DNA of 64,000 bases from Harmonia axyridis (Eukaryota; Arthropoda; Insecta; Coleoptera; Coccinellidae): positions 70,778,798 through 70,842,797 of the forward strand of contig NC_059501.1 of assembly GCF_914767665.1 (NCBI RefSeq). The letters are read 5' to 3'. A program made the position numbers and the translations under genes. The notes under the pieces are model-generated. The model was given only the letters and a program-made list of their open reading frames with translations. It had not been told where the DNA came from and searched no databases. Of the stretch, positions 47,751 through 58,671 are shown in pieces. Position 1 is the stretch's first letter; every line of letters begins with the position of its first letter.

Positions 47751-49844
47751 ATTTAACAATATTAACCCAGTGACAATAAATTCTTCGAATAAAAGTCTAA
47801 ACATTAAAATCCCAGAATATATGAATGAGCTCCCTTTTCATTAAAATATGTCAATTTCTTTTTTTCTCATCGTGTCAAGCCGAAAATGATATTTTATCAA
47901 AAATTTTATTTATATGAAAGGCGTAACATGCCGAGTTAGTCTGATATGATTTTTTTATAGCAGAAACGATCAAAGTTGGATTACGAAATTTTAAAAAATT
48001 AAAAAGTGGGAACCTTTCCGTTTTTCTGAGCATACCATCTTAGCTCATGTTGAGTAGAATGATCGGCCTTTAATTTCAGATCGAAAGAAGAACCACAAAA
48101 TACCAACATTTGTAGCTGTGGCAATCAGAACAATGACTAAGATGTTGACTTCGACGATTTCCATGAAACTGTCGATATTTCGGAAACTGAAACACTTATA
48201 CAAAAACCAAATTTGGTAATTCTGGTCGGGCATTATTCAAGCTATCAGCATGCGCCAGGTTGACGTCGGTTTACGGGACACCCTATATAATAATTGATCA
48301 CTGTGACATTCTCCTGCAACACTAAATATGAAGGCAAGCTGAAATTTTAGATTTTTTCGGTTCATATAGAAACATTGATGTATTTATAAAAGAATTCCTT
48401 CACTGGAATGAAGCATGAGATATGCAGTGAAATATTTTTAATTTAATACTTGTTGAAAATTGTTCAGAAATCATTCTTTCAAATTCTCTATAAGTAATTT
48501 TTATGGTTAGTTTTATAGAATAATCTTTTCAAGTTTTATGCAAAATTTTGTGTTGATACACCATCATCAGAACTATAGAAAATTCAAGAAAAATATCGGC
48601 AAAGATAGATTTAATATTTTCGTGATTACAAATCCTGAGTTTTTCTTGTATATCAATAATAACCAGGTCAAGTTTCATTGTCAGAACCATGCATCAAAAT
48701 TAAAGCAGAAGGTCCTAATATTTTATTGACAACTGAACCAATCAAGCTGAAATTTTGCGTGTACAAGTGTATGAAAAATAACGAGTTCAAGCTTCGTGCT
48801 GACGGCCCATCAGAATTATAAAAATTCATGAAGAATACCGAAAAAAAGATGAAAAAACTGATTTGAAGTCAGGAGCTTTTTAGCGTTTGTTCAGTCAGTC
48901 GCTAATTGAACCCTTGGAGACTACATGCAGTTTCCAAAAGTGCAATTGGCGGATGAATAAACAAACGCCCATAAGATCAGGACTTCACTGAGTTTCCTCG
49001 TTTTTTAAAGGTTCTATTATAAGAAAATAATAATATACGAAATGAATTCAACTGAGAATTCAATTTCACCGGACTTTAAAGCTTTATGTTTCTCAGCAAT
49101 AACCTCCAAAGAGAAAATATAACAACTGCACAACTCATCCACTGTTCCCCAATTTCAAAGAAGCCGATGGCGATATTTGATAGGAAATGTAAATGAACTT
49201 TTGGTGGCCTGGAGCTATGTGTCCAACACACTCTTGTTTCACCCCTCTACCAATTCCGGAACCCTCCAATTCTCATGCCCTGCTTTACGATTTTCTTTCT
49301 CAGTGTCGCTACAAGGGTAGCATACAAACGACATTCGAAGGGCATTTGTTATGATAAGGGCGATTAAAACGATTTACCGGTTGATTGGCTCCACTGCGTT
49401 AACCTTCGCTCCGCATCATTCTTGAATGTCTCTAATATATTTCGATTGAGTAGTTTTCGAGCGCTCGTTCTCCGAACAGATCGCTTTATTATCCGCATTC
49501 CATCACAATTTCTGATAATTTATGAATTTTTGAACCTGGATTGGTCTCAAAAGTTTAATTTGCATAATAACTACAATTAAATAATCCACTATACCTACAA
49601 AAAAAAATAATACAGATTAACATCGATATAATGGTGCAACATTCATAGGAAATAGTAACCTTATCACTAAAAATGAGGAATACAATATTTAGGTACCTAA
49701 GTATAGGAGAATCGAAACATTCTTATAAAATTGCAATTTCGCCATGAGCGTAGAATTTGAGGAGGATCTACCAGCCACTTGCATCTGTCGTATGCCTTTG
49801 GTAGAAGCCAAAAACGATTTTTTACAATAATTTAGTATCATTAT
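47751..49844. other. Intergenic; mildly GC-richer block at 49200-49480
   Basis: No gene recognised. Bases about 49200-49480 are less AT-rich than the neighbours and contain CTCGTTCTCCGAACAG (49468), echoed at 57292 (ACGTTCTCCGAACAG). This could be a shared repeat or a conserved non-coding element. Weakly similar phrases around TTGTGTTGATA recur at 48550 and 35993. Confidence 0.35.
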
Positions 49845-50345
49845 TCACTGAATCGGGGTCGTTGCGGATCTATCGGCCTTCCGGGAATTGCGACCAAGTT
49901 GATCTTTTGTTCTTAACCCTCTCTATTCATACAAACCCGGGGAGGCCGTCAATACTCTTAACGAAACCGACGACATGCTTAGGAGCCATTGGTTATTATT
50001 TCGGAAGTACCTAGAACTGACTTTCCCATATGAGCGGTTCTTAGTCTTAACAGTACTGAACATTTGCACACTATGTGTTCGCCTGTTTTTACCCCCTTTC
50101 CACAGATCCTGCAGATCTCATCTGCTGAGTTACCCATACGGTTCGAAAGGTATTTGAACCTACAGTGTCTTGTCAGCAGTCCCACCATTACCCGAAGCTC
50201 AGCCCGTGGTAGCTTCAAGAGCTTCCTGATAAAGGTCGGTGAAAGCACCACAAATTTCTTTGCCTGAGCAAGACCCGGAATGTATTTTTATTGTGGTACC
50301 GCTGCTTTACATTGGTATTTTCCAAGCCCACAAAAAGACCAATAG
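49845..50345 (-). mobile_element. LINE fragment, second copy of the amylase-intron family
   Basis: Minus-strand reading: LAQAKKFVVLSPTFIRKL, ELRVMVGLLTRHCRFKYL, then the C-x2-C..H-x4-C knuckle (CRICG ... HIVCKC). The 3' tail contains GATCAACTTGGTCGCAATTC, matching the tail at 3062-3090. It is truncated at a point close to where the copy in the amylase intron has its last frame change. Dead. Confidence 0.85.
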
Positions 50346-50689
50346 TTGTTAACCTTGAAACCCTCTTTGGAATTGGCCATAATTAAGTAGAATTTATAGT
50401 TCCTACATTTACTGCAATGTATGAAAAAAATAAGTCAAATAGTTTAAGTATATGGGGCATAAATAATTTATGAATTTTGAAATAAAACGTCCTGTATGAC
50501 AGATGAGACATATTTGGTCGAGGTGATTCGTGTTTAATCTTCATGGTTTGTGTTTAAGATTCTATAGTTGAAATATTTTCAATTGCTTATGATTATGGCA
50601 CTAACTAATTTTACTTCGAATCGAAAATAAAATGACAGCATATTTCCACTTTTAAATTTTATAAACCATATAAATCTTTGAAAACAAAC

Positions 50690-51420
50690 TCAAATCTCAG
50701 TTATCATCGTCATTCAACATTTCAAGTCCACTGTTGGACAGTGCTTAGTTATTCTTGTGTAGCTTGCATATAGTTAGAATGAATGCACCTCGAATAATCA
50801 AATCATCTAGTTGGAGGGTAGCCTCTATTTCAGCTGGCATCCTGTCGTGTTTTTTTTTCTGACCTATCTGTTATTCTGCCAACATGGCATGACCAGTTCC
50901 ACTTGGGTGTAACTATTCTCTTCACTACATCTGCTATATTTGTTCAACTACGAATTCCCTTGTTCGATATCATGTCTGCCAATGATAGTCTCAACATCAA
51001 TCGCTTCATGACATACAGTGTTGTTTTTATTTTTTCACTGTTCTTCCAGTTGGAGTTCATGTTTCTGCGTCATAGGTAGAAACTGGTAGGACACATTGGT
51101 GTCCCTATACGTTTCAAATATGCTGGTAGTGTTGACTTGAAGATGTCTATCAATTTCTCAAGAGTCCCCAAGCTATTATTCTACCGATTTTACTAGTTTA
51201 AACATCTCGAGAAATACGCACCTCATACCCTAGGTAATTGTAGCACATCATCTTTTCGATTTGTGTATCGTCCAGAAAAACACAGATTATCTTTGTTTTA
51301 CAAAGATCATCTTCAGAGCTGCTAGCTGAGAACCACTTTCAATCTTTGGAGCACCATACTTGCCTTGTCAATTGAGTGTGTTGTAAATTTCAATTGTCAT
51401 CAGCAAATCTAAAAGGGCAT
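50690..51420 (-). mobile_element. Reverse-transcriptase LINE 3' relic
   Basis: Minus-strand reading gives TLYVMKRLMLRLSLADMISN, a stop, then TNIADVVKRIVTPKWNWSCH and VGRITDR. This is the C-terminal 'RAMLG-x-SLRDRI ... WNWAGHVAR' segment common to many insect endonuclease-reverse transcriptase LINEs. It ends toward 50700 in a GATGATGATAA tail. Upstream parts (51050-51420) are more degenerate. A related piece on the plus strand is at 56785-57090. Confidence 0.75.
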
Positions 51421-52040
51421 GGGTTTTCGCAATTAATATTTCAACCCCTATTGCTCTAATCTATTTGTTTGTAACAGTAAATTTATCAAAACGAAAAACA
51501 TACTACATCAAAAGAAGATAAATCAGCAGTATATAAGTTAACCGGTAATGATTTCCAAAAAGTATATACTAGAGGAACAGGAAGATCTTCAGGTTAAATG
51601 GGTTAAATGAACATATGAAGAGTTCACTTGAAAGTAAAAATTATTCTACATATTCCAATTAGTCATTAGAATTATGACATATGTACATTTAACCATAATT
51701 TTGTAATTCTTTATGACGAAAATAAATGTAATGACTAAAGATTGAATAAAAATTATAAAATAGGAATATTATTGAACGACCAAGGGGACTTTGACAACAC
51801 GCCGCTTTTATCTTTTATCTTTCTGTTAACCAGTTATTCCATTAGTCCATTATTAATACCATGTACCTACTCCCACATATTCTTTCATAAGTAAGAGTTC
51901 CATTTTTTAAAATTTCATTCATTAAAAATGTAAAATCTCAAGAAGCTACTGTGAATCACAACAGTCGTGATTTCTAAAATTGAAAAAATAATAATTGTCA
52001 TTTTATTTTCATTGAAAATGAATTTCCATCTAGTAATCCA
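51421..52040. other. Intergenic, nothing recognised
   Basis: AT-rich spacer with no supportable features. Confidence 0.4.
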
Positions 52041-52570
52041 AAATGTATAAGGTTTTTCACGCTATCAGCTATCTGGATAGCTTTTCAAGCTATCATCGTT
52101 CGATATTTGACAAGTAAAAACTACGCCATTACTTAAAAACGAAATGCATCGAAATTTTTAAAATTCAATACAAATATGGTCGAAATTTTGCATCCTCAGT
52201 TTGCAAAAGACATGCACTTTTCGATGGTCGTGAAGTACCTTTTCGGTCGGCAATAGTGACCTTGGTTGGAAAATTTTAGCTATTGAAAAAAGTGATGTGA
52301 AGAATCGAAACTGTGTGCGTCTCTCAAGAACAACTTAGACTATTTCTGCTGCAGCCCGTAGAATTGAGAAAACCCCTGGTTCATCGAACCTCGTTGATTT
52401 TGGCAATTAGACCCTCCACAAATCACATTACACTGTATGCGTAAAGACTTAGGTCTGAACGTTTATTTTCACAAGGTGAGGGACACAAGAAACGAAACAA
52501 GCAATTTTGCGTGAAAAGTTGTCTGGCCGTGTTATTTTTCTTTCAAATAAGAATACATTTTTGAACAAAC
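52041..52570 (+). mobile_element. Mariner N-terminal relic (family B)
   Basis: The leader ATATTTGACAAGTAAAAACT matches 32010-32040. Broken coding follows: KYGRNFASSV, LFDGREVPFRSAIV (helix-turn-helix region of this family) and, further on, MRKDLGLNVYFHK near 52440, the end of the DNA-binding half. There are many stops and no catalytic domain. Confidence 0.65.
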
Positions 52571-53159
52571 AATCTTCAAGAATTTCAATTCCTTCAAAAA
52601 ATTCGAGAATATATCAGAATGACGTTCAAGTTGGGGACGTTGTAATATCGAATATATGACGTAATGTGAATGTGTACAATTTTAACTAATTATAACTAAA
52701 CCCATGTATGCCATACGCTAAATAAAATAATAAATAATATCGAATTACATTTCTGTCTATGCCATTGAAAATATTTGTAAAATGCAAGAAATATTGAAAA
52801 ATAACTTTCAACAAGCAGTGTGACACTTTTGAATCGCATATTTTTAGTCATTTTGAAATAGGAAAAAAAGAGTTATTTTTTTATTTTGAACATCTTTATC
52901 TCGGTGAGGACAAGATTTAGAAGCTATATGTTTGCAGGGAATTAGTTCCAGCTAGTATTCAAGTTTTTTCAAAACTACCCTCCAACTACATCTCCAACTT
53001 CCACAACGAATCACACCCCAACGTACCACATACAAAACCCAACATGAAACTCTAACGAATTTTCCACCACGTATCCAACTTTTCCAATTCCCGTCTTCCA
53101 TCAACAACCACCCAGGTATCTACCAAGTATCAATCATACTCCCATCCCCGACTTTTCCA

Positions 53160-53440
53160 CCTACAGATACACTAACCGAGAAAGTGCCAAATTCGACTTT
53201 CACAAACAGCCCCGCACGGGGTGCATAAGCCAGGGGAGAAGGGGGTATCAAATATTCATGCAGAAACGGCGGCGGCTGTATCGATTCATCATCCCCTCTG
53301 ACCTCCTGTGTCCCCCTTGCCCTCGCGAACTACCTGAACATGGCGAGGTGAATAACAAACCCGACGGTTCGGGGGCAGCGTGCTGGAGTTTCCACCACCA
53401 CCCCGCTATGACAGGAATAGAACAAGGTGCTTTCTGTTGG
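53160..53440. other. GC-rich island
   Basis: CpG and G+C rise sharply (GGCGGCGGCTG at 53268, CGACGGTTCGGGGGCAGCG at 53361). Bases 53258-53602 are open on the plus strand, but the reading matches nothing I recognise and its last third belongs to a duplicated repeat segment. It could be a promoter or first-exon region; no firm splice site was chosen. Confidence 0.35.
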
Positions 53441-53660
53441 ATATTAACTGATGGGAAAACTTTCAGCGGGAAGCTGGTTTTTTTGGGCAGAAAAGATGGG
53501 ATGTGCATTAGCGATATTTATGTGAGGTTCTTTAAGGGAATATTACTTTCAGAAAGGGGATTTTCCGAAGATGAACTTATTGAGGTTCTATATTTTACCT
53601 GAGATTTTCTTGGGGATCGAGGCTTTGCATTCTGAGTAATTCAAATGTGTTTTAAAAGGT
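53434..53660 (+). repeat. Duplicated segment, left copy
   Basis: Direct repeat of about 54687-54905. Both contain GTTGGATATTAACTGATGG, GGGATGTGCATTAGCGATAT and TTCCGAAGATGAACTTATTG. The two copies flank the palindrome at 53688-54515, so the palindrome and this segment duplicated together, or the palindrome inserted into an existing duplicate. Confidence 0.75.
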
Positions 53661-53687
53661 AAACTTAGCAAGCTTGTTCTGGAATAG

Positions 53688-54515
53688 TTATTTCTCTAAT
53701 TCTGTGGTTATTCCGTTCATTCTTCCACATCTTGTAGAACAAAATCGTGCGAGAATATATCAGAAACGCACAGTTTTCATGGTTATATTTCATTATTATA
53801 TGTTGGTACTCCGAACTTTCCGCCACGGCTTTATCTGTCAATTCACCAATTTGCCTTAAAGAAATCAGTACTGCCAACCAACATTTTTCAATGCGAAAAT
53901 CACTAAATGATATTTATGGAAATATTTCATTAATTTCAATGAAAATGCAATGAATTAGAGAAAATAATGTATAATACTCGTACAGAAGGCTCATTCTACC
54001 ACTCGTTCATTCCAAAACTCGCCACTTCGTGGCTCGTTTTTGAATTTTGAACTCGTGGAAGAATATCAATGCCTTCTGCACTTGTATTATAAATAACTAT
54101 TATAATACTAGTGCAGAAGGCATTGATATTCTTCCACGAGTTCAAAATTCAAAAACTCGCCACTTCGTGGCTCGTTTTTGAATGTACGAGTGGAAGAATG
54201 AGCCTTCTGTACGAGTATTATACATTATTTTCTCTAATTCATTGCATTTTTATTGAAATTAATAAAATATTTCCATAAATATCATTAGTGATTTTTGCAT
54301 TAAAAAATGTTGGTTGGCCGAACTGATTTCTTTAAAGCAAATTGATGAATTGACAGATAAAGCCGTGGCGGAAAGTTCGGAGTACCAACATATAATAATG
54401 AAATATAACTATGAAAACTGTGCGTTTCTGATATATTCTCGCACGATTTTGTTCTACAAGATGTGGAAGAATGAACGGAATAACCACAGAATTAGAGAAA
54501 AACTATTCTACAAGC
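53688..54515. mobile_element. Long palindrome of a foldback element carrying a conserved short frame
   Basis: Two arms of about 400 bases in opposite orientation meet near 54090 at GCAGAAGGCATTGATATTC. Each arm encodes the same short peptide on opposite strands: ELTDKAVAESSEYQHIIMKY then FYKMWKNERNNHRIRE (minus near 53870-53690, plus near 54314-54510). The inner part carries ACTCGCCACTTCGTGGCTCG. Half-copies occur at 55990-56600 and, degenerate, at 22605-23150. The peptide matches no family I know; retention in several copies suggests the parental element coded here. Confidence 0.8.
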
Positions 54516-54528
54516 GTTTATGATTAGT

Positions 54529-54985
54529 TATTACTGAACAGAAATAGTTTTGATTAACCAGGTTGGATGAAGAGGTCGAATTCAATACTTTCCATCTCAG
54601 AACGGTATAGTTTTCGAAGAAAAAACTTATAGTTACTTGAAATTTTCAGTGTAGATTTCAACTGATGAAAAATATTCATTCAGATGGTTGGATATTAACT
54701 GATGGAAAAACATTCAGCAGGAAGCTGTTTTTTTTTGTGCAGAAAAGACGGGATGTGCATTAGCGATATTTATGTGAAGTTCTTTAAGGGAATATTACTT
54801 TCAGAAAGAGGATTTTCCGAAGATGAACTTATTGAGATTTCACCTGACATTTTCTTGGGGAACGGGGCTTTACATTCTGATGCAAATGTATTTGAATGGA
54901 AAATTTTGCCATGTTCTGTGGGCTCTATTCTCCAAACGAATGGTTAGTTATTACTGAAAAGAAATTGTTTTTTTATTGACCAGGT
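54529..54985 (+). repeat. Duplicated segment, right copy, plus short direct repeat
   Basis: Includes 54687-54905, the partner of 53434-53660. It is bracketed by two copies of GTTAGTTATTACTGAA..GAAAT followed by GACCAGGTTGA or close variants (about 54529 and 54942). The region appears built by successive duplications. Confidence 0.65.
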
Positions 54986-55162
54986 TGAATGGATACACGA
55001 AAGAGAGGTCAGATAATTTCTGTCTTCGCGAACAAGATGCTGCGTTTTTAGACTCAAGTTCGAATACTTCTTTTTGTAGTTCCAATTTAAAATTTTTCCG
55101 TCACAAAGTATCCCATAAAGTCTTGGTCTGCGGGTAAATTTTATTTTTCGCACATCTTAAGA

Positions 55163-55911
55163 CTAGTTCCAGAAATTAAATTGGTTTGTGAATTGGATCA
55201 ATCTTATGCCTTTTGAGAAGTTTTCCGATTTTTTCAACAAAGAAGACCTTTCCTCTTGTGTTCGACGTATTTGTCTTAATAACCATTCGATTTCTTTAGA
55301 GCAGTAACCATTGGACAAAAAGACTTTCTCAAACAATCTAATCATTTGTTATCTATGTAAAACATTTTTTTGGTGAATAAACTTATTATTATTATTATTA
55401 TTCCTGAAGTTATTCTAGCTCACATATACGAAGAGTACCTATTACAAAATGGTCTTGATTATTTCCTGCTTTGGTTGTGGATGGAAATAAAGAGTTTTTG
55501 TTCAGATATATGTCTGTGTTAACTGTATTTGCCATAAGACAATTAAACCTGTCTTTAAATTTTTTTCAGGTTTCTTGTTACTTCTTCTTCATAGTACACC
55601 ATCTTCTGAAGAATGTTGGCGATCCATCTGGCAGTCACTTTTGTTGCTAGAATGTCCAAAAATAGCAAAGAATCATCTCTTTCACTTCCTATGGTAAACT
55701 GAATGTTTGGATGCCTAAAATTCAGATGGCTCTCGCCATAAGACAATAAACTGAAGGAATCATTTTGACCAGAAAGATTGGATGTGCATTGGCGATATTT
55801 TTGATTGATTCCTTTATCAAAAGCTTCTTTCAATTGAAATAACTCTTTTTGATAGTCCAAGTAACACATATAAATTTCAGTTTTTATACTTATGACGAAG
55901 TTGAATACCAA
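55163..55911 (-). pseudogene. Penelope-like reverse transcriptase relic
   Basis: The minus-strand frame 55911-55555 contains LNFRHPNIQFTIGSE then LLFLDILATK, the 'HPNI-x-FT ... LPFLD' motif after the catalytic core of Penelope-like reverse transcriptases. The next piece, 55345-55163, gives LFEKVFLSNGYCSKEIEWLL, the downstream 'F..NGY....I' helix. The upstream RT motifs and an intact GIY-YIG endonuclease are not seen. Frame breaks separate the pieces. Confidence 0.65.
55378..55402. repeat. (ATT)n microsatellite
   Basis: About seven ATT units preceded by AATAAACTT, a form often seen at LINE 3' tails. No LINE body is visible on this strand. Confidence 0.8.
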
Positions 55912-55989
55912 ATTTATACACCTTCATCACTATATGAAGCCATTATGATATAATTTTTAAATGTCCATTTGTACCTGTTTCTATTGGAA

Positions 55990-56603
55990 ATGTTGCATAT
56001 TAGTTATTTATAAAACAAGTGCAGAAGGCATTGATATTCTTCCACGAGTTCAAAGTTCAAAAACGAGCCACGAAGTGGCGAGTTTTGGAATGAACGAGTG
56101 GTAGAATGAGCCTTCTGTACGAGTATTATACATTATTTTCTCTAATTCATTGCATTTTAATTGAAGTTTATGAAATATTTCTATAAATATCATTTAGTGA
56201 TTTTTGCATTGAAAAATGTTGGTTGGCAGAACTGATTTCTTTAAGGCAAATTGATGAATTGACAGATAAAGCCGTGGCGGAAAGTTCGGAATACCAACAT
56301 ATAATAATGAAATATAACCATGAAAACTGTGCGTTTCTGATATATTCTCGCACGAGTTTGTTCTACAAGATGTGGAAGAATGAACGGAATAACCACAGAA
56401 TTAGAGAAAAAATCTTTCAACATTCAAACTATGAGGTAGGCGTCCACGACTTATTACTCTATAGAGCATACTATTACTCACATATGTATAAATTGCTGAA
56501 TAAGAGTGAAAATTGTTTTAGAATCCTCAGGTCTCATGAACTGACGAATAATGTGCTGTCAAATACAATTATATCATATCCATCCCAGTCTTTGAAAAAC
56601 TAA
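55990..56603 (+). mobile_element. Half copy of the 53.7-54.5 kb foldback element
   Basis: Starts AAGTGCAGAAGGCATTGATA and follows the plus-strand arm of the palindrome. The reading AELISLRQIDELTDKAVAES through MWKNERNNHRIREK is intact, then continues open to 56600 (126 codons from 56223). This is the longest surviving version of the family's short frame. Function unknown. Confidence 0.75.
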
Positions 56604-56784
56604 TCCTGGTGACTTGAAGTTTTAAATGGATTTTAACACATGGCAACACAGCTGAAAACAAGTGTGGTTTTAAAAGAAAGGGATGAGCAAAGTTTCTCAC
56701 ATGAATATTATGAGAATGTTTAAGGGTATAACTTAGAATGATTGTATCAGAAAAATGAATTTCAGTGATGCAGTTTGATTAATT

Positions 56785-57095
56785 AGGTGTGAACATCTCT
56801 TCAAACAGAAGAATCTTGGAAGAACCAAGACTCTAATCAAATAAAGCTGCAGGAATATCTGGAAACCTGAGAGACATCATAGGGAAAAATAAATTTATGC
56901 CAAGAGTTAACAAAGTTCACATCTACTTCAAGACCTGCGTCAGACCAATTCTTACACGTGAGCAGAAACATCCAAAACAAAAACAAAATTAAGAAAAGAA
57001 TATCATAATTGAAAACATTGAGAACAATATGCGGAGTAACACTGAGAGACAAAATGAGAAGTACATCTGTAAACACTGATTTCGAGAAATAAATT
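56785..57095 (+). mobile_element. LINE 3' relic
   Basis: Broken plus-strand readings: GISGNLRDIIGKNKFMPRVN then KVHIYFKTCVRPILTREQKH, followed in another frame by LKTLRTICGVTLRDKMRS. This order is the C-terminal half of insect endonuclease-reverse transcriptase LINEs, including the VRP-I-x-T and 'G-x-TLRD' segments. Stops and frameshifts are present. Confidence 0.65.
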
Positions 57096-57099
57096 CTAG

Positions 57100-58020
57100 A
57101 CATATACTTTTTTCAAGACATGTACATTTTCCAAGCAAAATTTCAATCGTCACCATGATTCATGTGAAGAAATTGCAGTCACAGTTTTGAACATTCCATT
57201 ATGTATTACTACTTTATTAGCGTAATTCCAAAATAACTCCATGTAAATTCGAAGAGCAATGCATAGGATATAAATGTGTTTTTGATCGCACGTTCTCCGA
57301 ACAGAGTGCGTCAAGATAACTGTATTTTTTCAATTTTAAGTCGAGAATTGTCTCAAACTATAATTTTGTCTTTCCATGCTGTCTTTGAGTAGGCGCGAAT
57401 AATAATTAATAGGAAAAAATATGGGTGACCATTTGAAATAAGTTTTGATGAAATCTCAGATTGATATGTTTTTATGTATATTTAGTATATTATATCTATA
57501 TATAGTATATTTCGGGGTATATTTTCATCAGCATCCGGATGAAAAATATCAAACAAAGCTCCAACAACATTCTTGAAAATTCCATTGTTCTAACAAAATC
57601 CAATCTTTTTGATCATCGCGAACAGAGGATATTGCACTAAAAGCTGAAAGAACTATGAAATTCTTCAGAATATAAGTGTAGTCATATGATCAAAGTCATA
57701 TCAATATTTGATGGTGAATCCAAATATGAGGTGAAGTAATGATTCTCTATATAGTTTTAGGATATTTAAGGCCTCAATAGGCAATAGGAGATCTTCTGTG
57801 GTAATTATAGGATTCAAAGTCTTAAATTTTATCTTGAGTATGCTGAGGCTGTCTTCTCATTTGAATACCCAACACTAAGTTTGTTTAATTTTTGATTGAT
57901 ATTTCACAATTTTTTTTCTGAATATTCTATTCAACACACCGAGAAATCATTAGTTGATGGTGTGATATCCGAAAAATTCATTCTTCAGTGAACATTTTTG
58001 ATTCATCCACTTTTGGTGGA
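57100..58020. other. Intergenic, nothing recognised
   Basis: AT-rich. It contains a short AT palindromic run near 57476-57512 (TATATAGTATAT and neighbours) but no gene. Confidence 0.4.
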
Positions 58021-58297
58021 ATGGAAGAGACATGATTCTAACCCTTCCTTCCATTACTGAATCCTTCTTGAATGTCTACCACCTGACAAAATCAGACGAA
58101 ACGTCAAAATTACAATACTCATCCCGCCTACCTAAATACAAACGATTTCATTCGCAAAAAAACAACTCATCAGTACCACACGGAAAAAATTCATCTGTCC
58201 GTAAAAGAAAACCATCAATAAAAATGCAAACCATACGAAAACCCCACAAATCCAACTTTCCCCCCAAATTGAATGATACCCAGAAACAAAAATATGA

Positions 58298-58671
58298 ATG
58301 AAATTAAAGTCGGCCCTACGAGCTCCGGAACACCGGAACGTGCAAAAAACGGGATTGGCCCCTAGGGGCAGTGACGCACGTAAAACGGGGCCAATGAGGG
58401 GGCGGCGGAAAGCCGGACCTGGCGCCTGCGCACGTGCGGTCGCCGCCCCCGATCTGGTGCCACGGCCGCCAGACCAGGGGCTGTATATCGGGAGCGGTAG
58501 CTCGAAGTTAAGTGATAACGTTCGTCGTGGTGCACCTGGACGACGGCACCGTGGAGAGTCGCGGGCAGCAAGGCCCCCAGAGCGGGCTTGGCCTCCTCGG
58601 TGATTCGCGAGTAGCCGCCAACATTCGCGTCTTCTTCTCCACTAGGATCGGAAGCGCGCTTCCGGATACGG
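58298..58671 (+). other. Candidate first exon of the cholinergic locus (5' UTR)
   Basis: A GC- and CpG-rich block in AT-rich DNA that ends in a strong splice donor (ACGG|GTAAGT, GT at 58672). It is the nearest upstream donor of this quality to the VAChT acceptor at 62112. In insects the VAChT and choline acetyltransferase transcripts share a non-coding first exon, and VAChT lies in the intron that follows. Frames that cross the block have no recognisable domain. The 5' boundary is a guess; cDNA evidence is absent. Confidence 0.5.
58340..58500 (+). promoter_or_regulatory. Candidate promoter with paired CCAAT boxes, GC box and TATA-like motif
   Basis: ATTGGCCCC (58354-58362) and GGGGCCAAT (58387-58395) form divergent CCAAT boxes. 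A GGGGGCGGCGG GC box follows near 58398, a GCGCACGTGCGG E-box near 58428 and a GCTGTATATCGGG TATA-like motif near 58481. The cluster is compact and sits in the CpG-rich block, so a promoter for the cholinergic transcript is plausible. The motifs are seen; function is inferred. Confidence 0.4.

Noticed and set aside
50130..50160. GGTTCGAAA resembling a tRNA T-arm
   Set aside because: It lies within the LINE fragment, and no acceptor or anticodon arms can be drawn around it.
53258..53602. 114-codon open frame starting in the GC island
   Set aside because: The C-terminal third is a repeated segment and the N-terminal part looks like low-complexity GC-rich translation, so a gene is not supported.
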